From: Alloascoidea africana
Taxonomy: Eukaryota; Ascomycota; Alloascoideomycetes; Alloascoideales; Alloascoideaceae
DNA: 64,000 nt
Assembly (NCBI GenBank): GCA_030581615.1
Contig: JAKTTT010000017.1
Span: 248,001-312,000, forward strand
Direction: 5' to 3'
Shown: piece by piece, positions 1 to 11,814 of the stretch
Numbering within the stretch: position 1 is the first letter of the stretch
Layout: each line of letters begins with the position of its first letter
Notes under the pieces: model-generated
The model's input: only the letters and a program-made list of their open reading frames with translations
Database searches by the model: none
Told to the model about the DNA's origin: nothing
Translations under genes and position numbers: made by a program

Positions 1-1
1 T

Positions 2-2227
2 TGTCCATTCCCGAAGAACTATGAACCTCCCATGGATAACGGCTATTGGAACGAGTTTTTCATGCTCAAGTTCCATCGGCCCTCTTTAGCAGCAACATTT
101 GCGAATCTGACACCTCAACAACTTCGGTCTTTCCACATAACGACAAGAGAACTGTTTTCCCGTGGAGTTCTCACATATATGGATGATGAGGATCCAACAG
201 TTGTTGAAAATACGGTCAATGTGTTGGGTGTTTTCCTCAACTGTATCTTTCGCAAAAACTTCCACAATAGTTCCGATATCATAGATGTATTGACTGGAAT
301 AGACAAGGTGGATTCTGTCTTTTATCTTTTTTTACAAAAATTGGGGAAACTGATGCAGAGAAATAACGATAGGGATAAGAATATTGAAAATGATCCTTCG
401 TTGAGAGCAGCAGCCCTTCAAACTATTCTCATTGTCGCACGCGGGTCTTTCAACTCAAGTCTTACGAGTTTCTTCTTCCAGATTGATTTTTTCAACTGCT
501 TGTTGGACCTCCTCCAGTGTGCCAACTCCACCCCACCACAACAACAAGAGGAAGAAAGCGAGAGTTTGTATTTTGAAGATGAGGAAACAGCAGTAAAAGT
601 GCAATGTCAGGTCCTTACACTATTAGGAATCCTGTCGAACCTGGATAAACTCCAAGGCCAGAATCCGTACCTGACCCAACTGCAACGGCTCGATTTCACA
701 AGCACCACAAGTTCACTGGGCAGTGCGATAATGAATGCAATCAACGCGGTTTTCCAAATCCAATTGGCCGAGTATTCGGATCTAAGCACAGATGTATTTC
801 AAGTGAAATCACTTGCGGATGTGATTCTCTCTTTCATTGGATTTGGTAAATCTTCGGATTCAAATAACGCCACGTTGAAAGAAAACGTGGTCTCTATTTC
901 AACCACCGTGACAGATGTCCCAAATCAAGCAATTCTCCCCTCGGAAGAAATCACTTCCATGTTATTTATCTATGATCTTATCCATTTGAACCCATCTTTT
1001 GCCAAAATGTTTATGAATTATCAAAAAATTTCAAATGGAATCTCACCACTTTTCAATTTCTTCAGTTTTGCCTCTTTTATCTTTCAATATCAACATAAAA
1101 ATGAACGAGGTCAGATTTATTCCCGTCTTTGTCTCTTGATGATGCGATTAATTGCCGAATCTCCTATTCTATTCGATCGACTTTTGGATCCAGAATTGAA
1201 AAACTCGGGGTTATTTATTTGTAGACATAAAAACCCAACACTTGAATTTGTCGATTCATCCAAAAATCCAAGATTACCTATCGAAGGATTCTTGGATTCT
1301 GTTCAATGTGCTCTTAGATTCAACCTTTCGAGAAGACTAAATGTGGAAATGTACAAACTTGCCCTAACTGATTTATACCATTTGATTAATCAACTCAAAT
1401 TGAAAAATGTGGCGGTTGAATACCATTGGGATCAACTATGGTCCACCCTTTTCTCAATGCTTCAGTTTTTCGCATCCCAATATTCTAACATGTTTGACAT
1501 ACAAACCAACAACAACAACAACAATACAAATTTGCCAACAAATGATAGTTCCGATAGTCTAGCCACAACAATTTCAATTTCAACTTCAACGGGGGATGAA
1601 GAATATAGATATCATGGTCGTGGTGGTGTCCCACGTATAAAATCAGCTGCCAAAGATGATATTTTGTTTTTGATCGAGGCAATCTTTATGATTCTATATC
1701 TCTGTTTGAAATATGGAGACCAATTTATAAATTCACAACACCATTACGATGATCTTTTTTACAAATTGCTACAGGCAAACATTGTATTGAACCGGCTTGT
1801 ATTGGAACAATTCCATGAATTAAGGGATTCAAAAGTCGCTATTGTGCTTTTGGACGTTATAAACCATTATTCAAACCCCGAGAATACGAAAAAGGGTTCC
1901 AAAACAGAGGAGGATGAGGAGAACAGCAACGATGATGATGAAGGTGATAAAAACGATGCAAATTCATCTTTGATAACAGTGAAAAAAATCAACTTTTCAT
2001 CATCCGATGAAGTGGAACAGGTTATAAAACAAGGTTATGATTCCCTAACATTACCAACGATAAATGGGAAAGGTAAGGGCAAAGGAAAGGGAAAGGAAAA
2101 GGAAAAAGAATGGCGAAAGCTTTTAAATGAAATGTTTCAAAAATATAAAGAGAATAATGAAAGATTGTACTTTATGAGATTGGCAAGAGCAGTAATCCAT
2201 GATTCGGAAAGGCTGTTATGGTGGTAA
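2..2227 (+). CDS. ARMH3-like (DUF1741) armadillo-helical protein, 5' end outside window
   Basis: The reading frame is open from base 2, so the N-terminus probably lies left of the window; the first internal Met is at 32 (731 residues from there). Segments recall the human ARMH3/C10orf76 family in order: YWNEFFMLK near the start, VEYHWDQLWSTL about residue 465, a VINHYSNPEN-like stretch near 610 and EVEQVIKQGYDSLTL near 660. In animals ARMH3 is a Golgi protein that helps PI4KB; a Golgi role here is inference from the family. Two low-complexity inserts are visible: an Asn run at about 490-500 and a Lys/Gly/Glu run near 685-700. An acidic stretch lies near 625-645. The human protein has about 45 residues before the FWEELF motif, which fits a missing N-terminal piece. 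Confidence 0.82.
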   Translation, partial: CPFPKNYEPPMDNGYWNEFFMLKFHRPSLAATFANLTPQQLRSFHITTRELFSRGVLTYMDDEDPTVVENTVNVLGVFLNCIFRKNFHNSSDIIDVLTGIDKVDSVFYLFLQKLGKLMQRNNDRDKNIENDPSLRAAALQTILIVARGSFNSSLTSFFFQIDFFNCLLDLLQCANSTPPQQQEEESESLYFEDEETAVKVQCQVLTLLGILSNLDKLQGQNPYLTQLQRLDFTSTTSSLGSAIMNAINAVFQIQLAEYSDLSTDVFQVKSLADVILSFIGFGKSSDSNNATLKENVVSISTTVTDVPNQAILPSEEITSMLFIYDLIHLNPSFAKMFMNYQKISNGISPLFNFFSFASFIFQYQHKNERGQIYSRLCLLMMRLIAESPILFDRLLDPELKNSGLFICRHKNPTLEFVDSSKNPRLPIEGFLDSVQCALRFNLSRRLNVEMYKLALTDLYHLINQLKLKNVAVEYHWDQLWSTLFSMLQFFASQYSNMFDIQTNNNNNNTNLPTNDSSDSLATTISISTSTGDEEYRYHGRGGVPRIKSAAKDDILFLIEAIFMILYLCLKYGDQFINSQHHYDDLFYKLLQANIVLNRLVLEQFHELRDSKVAIVLLDVINHYSNPENTKKGSKTEEDEENSNDDDEGDKNDANSSLITVKKINFSSSDEVEQVIKQGYDSLTLPTINGKGKGKGKGKEKEKEWRKLLNEMFQKYKENNERLYFMRLARAVIHDSERLLWW

Positions 2228-2705
2228 CACGAGACGAAACGAGATGTCACCACCACACTTCATCATTTACATACATATTTTCATTTTCATTTTTTTTTTT
2301 TGGTTGTCTTTTTATGTTTGAATAGAACTTTGCAATCCAAAATTTGATCGGTTTTGTCTTTGAAGAATTTGTGAATCTGTTCTTCCAATGGTAATGGTGG
2401 AGTCAGATTCAAAAAGAAACCCAAGAGAACACTGGCATTATATTCGGCCACGAAAATGGGGTACTTTTAATTATTATCTCTTGGGATTACCACACGTTAT
2501 GCTGCTTTCTGATTGTAGAAAGATCAGAAAGGTTCGCCATTTTTTTTCGGGTAGATTTCTTGACACTCGATAGGTTCGAAAAGAAAAATTTAACCGACTC
2601 CTTAAAACATTTCCATTCTCAATTCTTTTTCCTTTCTCTTTCTCTCTTTTTTTTTTTTTACATTCCTTTGGATTCTTGCTTTCTTTTGTAACTCCTTTTT
2701 TCACA

Positions 2706-4823
2706 ATGGCTGGGTTTTCTGATATCGACATCAAGGCAATCAACACGATCCGTCTTCTTGCGGTAAGTCTCTGCCCATCCCCCACAATCTACATGATCTA
2801 ACAAATTTCACAGGTTGACGGCGTGGCAAAGGCAAATAGCGGCCATCCGGGAGCTCCTATGGGGATGGCTCCCATGGCACATATTCTCTGGGATAAACAT
2901 CTTAAGTTCTCACCACAGGATCCCAAATGGATAAACCGAGATCGCTTTATCATGTCGAACGGTCACGGATGTATGCTTCACTACGCCTTACTCCATCTAT
3001 TTGGCTATGAATACATGTCCATAGAGGAATTGAAACAATTTAGACAACTCAATTCCCATACCCCTGGTCATCCAGAAGCAAATGTGTCAAACCCAGGTAT
3101 AGAGGTCACAACTGGTCCATTGGGTCAGGGCGTCTCGAACGCGGTGGGCATGGCCATCGCGGAGGAACACCTAGCAGCGAGATTCAACAAACCGGGATTC
3201 CAATTGATAGATAACCGCGTGTACGCGTTCTGTGGTGATGGTTGTTTACAAGAGGGTATATTTGCAGAGGCTGCTTCTCTAGCAGGCCATTTGAAGCTGG
3301 GACGGCTGACTGTGGTATGGGACGATAACCATATCTCAATAGACGGTAGCACGAATGTTTCCTTCACGGAAAATGTCCCGAGAAGGTTCGAGGCTTATGG
3401 CTGGCAAGTGATCCGGGTAGAGAACGGAGACACTGATTTTGACGCGATGGAAAACGCGATATTGGAAGCAAAAGCGAATGCGGACCAACCCACGTTGATC
3501 CAGCTCACCACAACCATCGGATACGGGTCCGTGGTCGAAGGCACGGTAAAGGCACATGGGAATCCACTGAAAATGGACGATATTGCACAATTGAAGCGCA
3601 AGTTTGGGTTTGATCCCGAGACCTCGTTCGTGGTGCCCGAGGACGTGCACGAGCACTACCAACACCACGTAGAAGCTGGCGATGAGGCCGCGAGGAAATG
3701 GCACGAGCTGTTTGAAGCTTACAAAACCGAGTATCCTGATCTCGGAGCCGAGCTCGAAAGACGCCTCAAGGGAGAGCTGCCCCAGGGTTGGGAAGACCAC
3801 CTGCCCCAGTATACTCCCGCAGACAAGAGCATCGCTTCACGAAAGCTGTCCGAGTTGGTCCTCCAGAGCATCAGCGGCGTGCTTCCCGAGCTCATCGGCG
3901 GCTCTGCGGACCTTACGGGCTCGAACTTGACCCGTTGGGACGACGCCGTGGACTTTCAGCACTTGTCCACCAGCCTCGGCGACTATTCAGGTCGCTACAT
4001 CCGCTACGGGATCCGTGAACATGCCATGGGCGCAGTGCTCAACGGGCTTCACGCCTACGGGGCCATTCTGCCCTACGCGGGCACGTTTCTCAACTTTGTG
4101 GCCTACGCCGCGGGAGCAGTTCGTCTCAGCGCTCTGTCCCGTCATCATGTCATCTGGGTCGCGACCCATGACTCCATAGGCATTGGCGAGGATGGACCGA
4201 CTCACCAGCCCACGGAGGCACTTTCCCATCTCCGCGCAGTGCCCAACTTGCAAGTCTGGCGGCCCGCGGACGGGAATGAGACCTCGGCTGCTTACTACAA
4301 AGCCATCACTTTGAAGGAGACGCCCTCGGTGTTGGCGCTGACCCGCCAGAATCTCGCACAGTTGGAAGGCTCTTCCATCTCCCAGGCCTCGAAAGGAGGC
4401 TACACGATCCACGCGGCGGAGGATCCCAGCATCATCATCGTGGCATCGGGATCAGAGGTCGACATTGCCCTGCAAGCTTGCCGTTTGCTTCTCTCCGAGG
4501 ACGGCATCCAAGCCAGTGTGGTCTCGCTGCCGTGCTGGTACGTATTTGATCGTGAGCCTCTAGAGTATCAACTCTCTGTTCTCCCCGATGGCATCCCCGT
4601 TTTGTCATTTGAAGCCCTGTCTACACTTGGATGGGAACGTTATTCCCATGAACAACTCGGACTGGACCAATTTGGTATCTCGGGACCTTATAAACAAGTA
4701 TATGAGCATTTTGGTTTTACACCTGAAGCAGTTGCAAATAGGGCTAAAGAGACTATCGAGTTCCATAAGGATGCCCAAATCAGATCACCTTTGAAAAGAG
4801 CTTTCCCTGCTCAAAGGGCATAG
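2706..4823 (+). CDS. TKL1: Transketolase (two exons)
   Basis: Transketolase moves two-carbon units between sugar phosphates in the non-oxidative pentose phosphate pathway, using thiamine diphosphate, in the cytosol. Exon 1 is 2706-2762 (starts MAGFSDIDIKAINTIR), the intron is 2763-2813 (gtaagt ... cag, branch-like ctaac), exon 2 is 2814-4823; the product is 688 residues, normal for the family. Visible motifs are the substrate-site ANSGHPGAPMG near the start, the thiamine diphosphate motif GDGCLQEG at about 159, the catalytic IREHAMG and the GPTHQPTE loop. Phase is closed at the intron (phase 0). The middle of the gene (about 3600-4550) is much richer in G+C, with strongly biased third positions, than its two ends. 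The next gene, on the opposite strand, ends 109 bases downstream. Confidence 0.97.
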
Positions 4824-4931
4824 TCATGCCATCATTTTATGATTTATGTAGAAGCTAGACTAGAATAGCTAAACAATACACACATCAGATATTACATTCC
4901 TAGTCCCATTGGCATATTGTTCATATGTGTT

Positions 4932-5924
4932 TTATTTCACACACCCAGTGTATATCCGCTCAAGAACATCCCAAACAGTCAAAGGTTTGCGTTCTTGTCC
5001 CTGTTCATCATTTGGGTCTCGTTCCAGAACCAAGCCGTTGAAAAACTTCAAAATTCCATCCTTGGAAAGAAAAAACCCCGATGTCCGTATTCTTGTCAGT
5101 CTTAACTGGTGAAAATCGAGAGCCGTATACGTATCAAAATACTCGTATAGCCCCTTGGTAAAATCATCATCGTTTGCACCTGAGGAGGCCGCCCTGATGA
5201 AACCCGCGATATCCAAAGCAGGCACCTCAACGCTGATAGACTGAAGATTGTTCCCCACGGTCTCGGTTGTATACCCCATTCCCACGTCCCCGATCAACAA
5301 CCCCGGGTTAACCCCTTTTTCATTCCGCACTGCATCTCTAAATTTGAGAAAGACGTGTTCCTTCAGTATCGCGAGCAGAAAGTCCGGTTCAAACCTCACT
5401 GGCCGTAAAACTGTATCGAACTTGATCGCTAGCCATTTGAGAAAAGACGATTGGATCTGAGGGTTGCATCGTAAAAGCATCAACGTTGTGAACTTTTTTT
5501 CTCGAGTATTGGAAGAGGTCGGAGTCGTGATGATGTTTATAATTTGAGCAGGCCCCCCACGATTCGCAAACGAAACGCGTATACAGTGGTACTCGAACCT
5601 ACCACCATCCCCAGCGTCTTTCCTCGTATTCCACGAAATATCCATATTGTCTCTAACAACTCTCCAATCTCCCTTCCGCTCTTCTCCCGATGTCGAATCC
5701 ACAAACGCAATCTCCGTGAGGTACGATGCTGTGTCCACAAAGCTCTGTGCGAAAAGACTCCGCAGTGAGCGCTCATATTTGGGTATACGCGATGATTTGA
5801 AGTTGAACAACGGCCAGCATTTGTAAACTTTGAACGTTTTATTTATAAGACTCGATGGGTTTTTCGTCCTTGTTCTCGCTTTCGAGGCGCTTATGGGTGT
5901 GGCTGTGGATGCCGATGTTGACAT
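4932..5924 (-). CDS. CENP-L/Fta1-like kinetochore protein
   Basis: A 330-residue single-exon gene. Residues 25-55 (LINKTFKVYKCWPLFNF, then a KYERSLRSLFAQ-type helix) match my memory of the start of the CENP-L/Fta1 fold (compare human LLHKQWSVYRVTPLYNF, then KEYSKMLSAFI). The C-terminal RIRTSGFFLSKDGILKFF also fits the family, where a similar segment closes the sheet. CENP-L with CENP-N binds the centromeric nucleosome as part of the constitutive inner kinetochore (CCAN); the S. pombe form is Fta1 and the S. cerevisiae form is Iml3. The first 24 residues are Ser/Thr-rich and poorly conserved. The assignment rests on these two motifs and the length only; a profile search (PF13092) would decide. 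It lies 211 bases downstream of ARO3 on the same strand. Confidence 0.6.
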   Translation of the reverse strand: MSTSASTATPISASKARTRTKNPSSLINKTFKVYKCWPLFNFKSSRIPKYERSLRSLFAQSFVDTASYLTEIAFVDSTSGEERKGDWRVVRDNMDISWNTRKDAGDGGRFEYHCIRVSFANRGGPAQIINIITTPTSSNTREKKFTTLMLLRCNPQIQSSFLKWLAIKFDTVLRPVRFEPDFLLAILKEHVFLKFRDAVRNEKGVNPGLLIGDVGMGYTTETVGNNLQSISVEVPALDIAGFIRAASSGANDDDFTKGLYEYFDTYTALDFHQLRLTRIRTSGFFLSKDGILKFFNGLVLERDPNDEQGQERKPLTVWDVLERIYTGCVK

Positions 5925-6135
5925 TTCGCAGACGCGTGACGGACTTTTTGATGTTGGGCAAGAGTGTGAATGTTAAGGTCCAAAAAGCATGGTTTGGGAC
6001 TACTTACTGCAACAAGCAAAATCAAGAAAACGTTTTTTAATAAATTAAACCAACAGCGTATTTAGCATAATTAGTTATAAGAAGGGGACTTATTTTTTTT
6101 CTTTTGGACTTTCCTTTGTACATAATGGCTAATGT

Positions 6136-7290
<1,155 letters not shown>

Positions 7291-7588
7291 CTAGACCAGA
7301 AAAAAAAAATCGTTAGTGTTCTGAGCCGTTTTCGGACAAACTTATGGATTTTCCAACGTACAGGCATTATCTCGAGGTTCAGAAATATTCCCAATACAGG
7401 TCAGGTGTATAAATAATAAAATGAAAAGACAACCACCAAAAGATTTGAACAACAGCCTGGTTTGTTCCTGGAGAAAAAGGGATGGAAGAAAAAGTAGGGA
7501 TGAACAAACAGACAACAAAAAAAGCTTAACTTATATATATTTCTCTCTTCTCATAATGCAGACAAAAAAAAAAAAAAAAAGAAAGTTT

Positions 7589-7597
7589 ATGACTCAG
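7589..7597. promoter_or_regulatory. Gcn4-type site (ATGACTCAG) upstream of ARO3
   Basis: The sequence ATGACTCAG matches the Gcn4/AP-1 consensus at 8 of 9 positions and lies about 318 bases upstream of the ARO3 start. S. cerevisiae ARO3 is under general amino-acid control through Gcn4. A role here is inference from position and consensus. Confidence 0.5.
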
Positions 7598-7770
7598 TGT
7601 GAAGACTCACGTGGTGCTATTTACCCGATTAGGAAGGCGGATGCAACGTGCTGGAAAAGGCTATTTGAAATCTTTCTTTTTCTGTTTCTCGCGCAAAACC
7701 AAGAGGAAAGGACAGGTGGGAAAAAAATATGAAGAGTAGGGCTGTAGAGCTGTAGTTCTGCTAGAGGAAG

Positions 7771-7777
7771 TGACTCA
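7771..7777. promoter_or_regulatory. Second Gcn4-type core (TGACTCA) upstream of ARO3
   Basis: A perfect TGACTCA core about 500 bases upstream of the ARO3 start codon. Together with the site at 7589 it suggests amino-acid starvation control; the distance is rather long, so this one is less certain. Confidence 0.35.
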
Positions 7778-8781
7778 CAAGGAGAAAGATCAGAAGCGAC
7801 GGGAAAGAGTAAGTGTCGGTGTGGATGATCCAAGCCATGCCATATCCATCCCGCCTGGTTCAATCAGCGGCTTTCCTTTTTTATTTTTCTGGGGCTTCGG
7901 GACCTTGTCAATTGGATCTGCCAGTCGCACATCATATTCTTTCGAGCAGATCACTTCCCCAGACTGTTTTGTCGGTTCGAGTGTGCGGACACAGTGCGTG
8001 GTGGAAGATCAACCTCGCTCAATGGCGTGGTATATCAGTAAATCGGTTCCCGATCGAAACCGCGAAACAGGAGATCAGGGTTCATTTTTATTTATCTGAG
8101 GCGCAGGCACGTTTTTTGGAAGCACTATCGCCGAGGAAAAACAGTAGGAACAGATACACATACCCATACGTTATAATTCTTGCGAATATGTCTTAGAATG
8201 CATTTAACTCTCACGGAAAAAAGCGATTTTTTTTTTTCTTGACGAAGTAAACGAACAAGTCTTTTCAAAACCTCCGAAACAGATACTCAGAGATATATTT
8301 GCAATTTGAAAAATTAGTATTCCTTCTTTATAAAACTTTTGATTCTCTAGAAACGTAACAAAAAAAGAAAATGCTTGATGAATGCAACTCAGGACAACTC
8401 AAGTAGACTAGAATAGATTTCCACGGTATTGGGAAGGGGATTAACAAATCAGAAAAAAAAAACGATTAAAACAAAGATGAGTAGGATTTAAAAAAATAAA
8501 AATTAAAAAAAGGTCAAACAAATTAAAATAGAATCTCAAAAATAAACGTTAACTTATTGCCCCCATTTTTCTCTTTTTTTGGAATCTCCATGATATATTT
8601 TCTTCCCAATCAATCAATCAATCAATCAACAACAACAAATATCAAACAAAAAAAACGCAAAAGTTGAAAAAAAAAAAAGAAAACGTCCCTTGTCAAAAAG
8701 TTCTTTTTCATCTATATGTATGTGCAAGTGCGATTTTTCTTCATTAAAACAAACGGGATTATTCATTACTATTTTTTTGCC

Positions 8782-10548
8782 TCAATCTTTTTTGTTTATC
8801 CGTGGTCCTTTTGATGATGATGATGATGCATGTGTATTTGGCACTGCTACCTGTTGTCGGTTTTCCAGGAAAAATCTAAAACTGAAATTAACAAGACCCA
8901 AAATCAAAAAAGCGGAATGTGAATCTGAATTTGATGAGGATGTTGTGGTTGTAGTTGTTGTTGTTGTTGTAAAATCACCCATATCACACCAATCATTCAC
9001 TGGAATACAGTTGAAATATTTACACCAAGAGCAATTCCCACCTCCATTTTCAAAGTTTTTAATAAGGGTGATGAAATAGACCAAAGCCAATATAAGAGTT
9101 GCCACTCTTGCAATCACCCAAAAGTAGAAAATACGATTTCTGTTTTGTAAAAATCTGAATGTGCCGTAGTAAACAACCGATTCACCAATCGTTCTCTCGA
9201 CATTTTTATAACCATTGCTACTCATTTCACTCTTTTTCACAAAAAGAGGATCTTCGAGTAATGCAATACCAAGGAGTAGCCCCATTGCAAAGCCACCCAA
9301 ATGGGAAAAGTTATCCAATCCAGGGAGTAAACCAAGTACAAAAGATATCAAAATTTCAACGATCAAAATCACCAACGTTCGCATCGGATTCATATATTTT
9401 TTCCATTTGAATAACAAATCCAAAAGATCCAACGCTATAATTCCAAATAATGAACCTGAACATCCAGTGGACGATATGCCATTCGAGGCAAAATTCCCAC
9501 CGAGAATGAATCCAGATATCCCAGCGGCGATGTATATTATCGCATATCGCACAAGACCAATCGATTTTTCAACCTGAGCCCCCATTGTCATTTGCATGAG
9601 CAGGTTGAATCCAATGTGAACAAACCCAGCATGAAGGAAAATGGGGATTATAAAGCGCCACCATTGGTCTGGCTTTGTGGGTTCTGTAAATCCGCCCATA
9701 CCACATAGTTCCTCCAAAGAACAAACATTACTTGTTGAAGTTGTGGAGTTGGGACAAGGATAGGCAATGCTTGAATCATTCGTTATCCCCGGGATGGAAA
9801 TCATACACGGTTTGAACCTTGAACCCATATATATTTGTAAATAACTTGAAGGACCAATCATGGGGTTAAAGCTTGGCTGAGTTTGGATTGGTGAACCCGT
9901 GAGTTGGGCCATTTTCGCCAATTCTGCAATGAAAACACAGATTTGGATTATTGTTAATAAAAGAGAAAAAACTGCTGCTTTTTGATACATTTGGAGAAAT
10001 TTGGAGCGCGTTTCCGTCGGTTGAGTTGCCAGCGGTGGTTCGGCACCACCACCAACACCAGCACCAGCAGCACCAACGCCAGGGTTCCCAGAGTAAAAAG
10101 GAGCCGCTGGCGCCCGAGGATCTGAAGGAGGATATGGTAAAGGAGGTTGTGGGAGGCCCTTTTGGCGGTTCCCAGTATCAAAATCCGAATATATAGGCGT
10201 TCCTGAACTGAAGGAGGATGTTCTTTGCGAATAATAGTAATTCTTCTTGTCGTCAGTTTCATACCCAAAGCCATCGTTATATGAAGATACTTGGCGGATC
10301 CTGCCGCCAGCACTTCCTTCTCCATCTAGAGGGAAAGGTACTCTATTCCCATATATCGATTCAGAAGACGACTGTTGAGGGTTTGTAAGTGTCTGGGAAA
10401 CGGGCTGTGCCTGGGGGTATTGGTTCAGAGGAATATGGTCGTTATAACCTCTGAGATCCTCGGTCGATTGGTAATACGAGGGAGAAGGTAAAGGAGCGTT
10501 CTGACGGCCCTGGGATGGCGGATAAAGAGTGGAATAGTAATCCGCCAT
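8782..10548 (-). CDS. Rhomboid-family intramembrane serine protease
   Basis: Rhomboids cut membrane proteins inside the bilayer with a Ser-His dyad. The frame is open to 10647, but the better start is the Met at 10548 (MADYYSTLYPPSQG), giving 588 residues. Layout: a Pro/Tyr/Gln-rich cytosolic N-terminus (1-180), TM1 near 188-210, a Cys-containing lumenal loop, then the rhomboid core. That core has WRFIIPIFLHAGFVHIGFN (the L1/TM2 His-Asn motif), the catalytic Ser in GCSGSLFG at about 365 and the catalytic His in FSHLGGFAMG at about 415. A later TM near 490-510 is followed by a Cys-rich lumenal segment (CSWCKYFNC), a 10-Thr run and a Ser run near the end. Both catalytic residues are present, so it is likely active. 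The large N-terminal extension and 6+1 layout resemble fungal secretory-pathway rhomboids; substrate unknown. Confidence 0.88.
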   Translation of the reverse strand: MADYYSTLYPPSQGRQNAPLPSPSYYQSTEDLRGYNDHIPLNQYPQAQPVSQTLTNPQQSSSESIYGNRVPFPLDGEGSAGGRIRQVSSYNDGFGYETDDKKNYYYSQRTSSFSSGTPIYSDFDTGNRQKGLPQPPLPYPPSDPRAPAAPFYSGNPGVGAAGAGVGGGAEPPLATQPTETRSKFLQMYQKAAVFSLLLTIIQICVFIAELAKMAQLTGSPIQTQPSFNPMIGPSSYLQIYMGSRFKPCMISIPGITNDSSIAYPCPNSTTSTSNVCSLEELCGMGGFTEPTKPDQWWRFIIPIFLHAGFVHIGFNLLMQMTMGAQVEKSIGLVRYAIIYIAAGISGFILGGNFASNGISSTGCSGSLFGIIALDLLDLLFKWKKYMNPMRTLVILIVEILISFVLGLLPGLDNFSHLGGFAMGLLLGIALLEDPLFVKKSEMSSNGYKNVERTIGESVVYYGTFRFLQNRNRIFYFWVIARVATLILALVYFITLIKNFENGGGNCSWCKYFNCIPVNDWCDMGDFTTTTTTTTTTSSSNSDSHSAFLILGLVNFSFRFFLENRQQVAVPNTHASSSSSKGPRINKKD

Positions 10549-10676
10549 TTTGTTCCGGTCCACGGTGTATTTGTCGATGTTTACTATAGCGTGGATGATG
10601 ATGACCACCTTGCCATTATTAGTCGCAGGGCGTCTGGATGTCAGCACCCAATATATATATACTGAGAAGAGTCAGT

Positions 10677-10702
10677 CCAAAACCAAAACCAAAACCAAAA
10701 CC
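10677..10702. repeat. CCAAAA tandem repeat
   Basis: Four perfect CCAAAA hexamers plus CC, about 130 bases upstream of the rhomboid start, next to a short AT repeat at 10651-10661. Possibly just promoter low complexity. Confidence 0.8.
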
Positions 10703-11814
10703 TGACCCTGAAAATAGTTTCTTACTCAAATCGTTTTTCGACAAAGCAGTTGCTCAGTTTGAGAGATACTGGCGGTTTGCTCAAAGCTCTGTCGCATATC
10801 ATGTGTAACTAGACACTGAAGATTTGGTCCATGACACTCTTCATGTTTACTACACATTCCATCAAACTTTTCAATATTGGTCTATATGAAGCAAATGAAA
10901 ATCAATGCCCTTTAAATATTCTGGAATTTTACTTCACAGACAATAATATTAACTCTTGACATCTACCCCAGACATTCATTAAAAAGTCATCGTTTCACTT
11001 TTTTCTTTCTTTTTTTCTGGCTTTTCCTTTATCCTTAACAATTTGGCAGATTTATACTGTAATAAATTGAAATATTTTTTCAAAAGTAACTAGAAAACGC
11101 CAGTCCAGTTTTTGCTTTTTATTAAAGATTACGTTTCCTTGAGGAGAAGTTCCGTGAGAGTTTTTGTTAAATCGATATCATTTATCCACGAATCTGATGT
11201 TTCAATCCAATTACATCGTTCAAGTTTCAGAAACATGTGTGTCTCCCGACACTTTTTTTTCTTTTTTTCTGTTTCCATGCTCTATTTTACCAAATGGCTT
11301 CATAGGCAACGATAGCTCACCAAACTTCGATTCATTATTGTTGTATGAATTACCATGGTCTTGCGCACCACTCTGTTGGTTCAGTCCCAGGCGTAGCAAA
11401 CATGTTGTCTCATATACAGGTGAAAAAGTTTATCGAGTTTAGTTAGCTAAGAGCTACAATTATGTGTGCCAAGCAACTTGAGAAATCTTGGTTGCCCGCC
11501 GATACCAGCCCTTTCCACCACCTTCTTTTCGAATATTGGGGGTTCTAAGTTAAGCGCTGGGGGGGATTTTGTCTTTGCATGTTTCATTGCACTGGAGATA
11601 TTGTGGGGGTGGGGGTGCCAAGACCCTGGTTTGGCTGTTCATTAATTGTCGATTAACCAGCCTGGGAGTCCCGATATTTTCTCCCTGAAGAAGCGGTTTG
11701 TGTTTGAACCCCACTGATCCAGCTTTAGTTGGGGGAAAGGGAATAACAGATAGTAAACATGTCTTTTGTTTTTCTTCCCTAATTCGTTTGTGATTGTGTT
11801 TGTGATTGCTGGTC
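10703..11814. other. Intergenic, no gene seen
   Basis: Mostly AT-rich with T-runs. Short forward frames at 11112-11442 carry no domain. A 3' region rich in G runs (11540-11620) follows. Nothing supported. Confidence 0.55.

Noticed and set aside
3125-4412. Antisense frames inside TKL1
   Set aside because: Shadows of a strongly biased coding sequence.
7855-7870. GGTTCAATC, tRNA B-box-like word
   Set aside because: The T-stem does not pair and no tRNA body surrounds it.
7770-8196. Two overlapping forward frames upstream of ARO3
   Set aside because: No domain, overlapping in different phases, in a promoter-like region.
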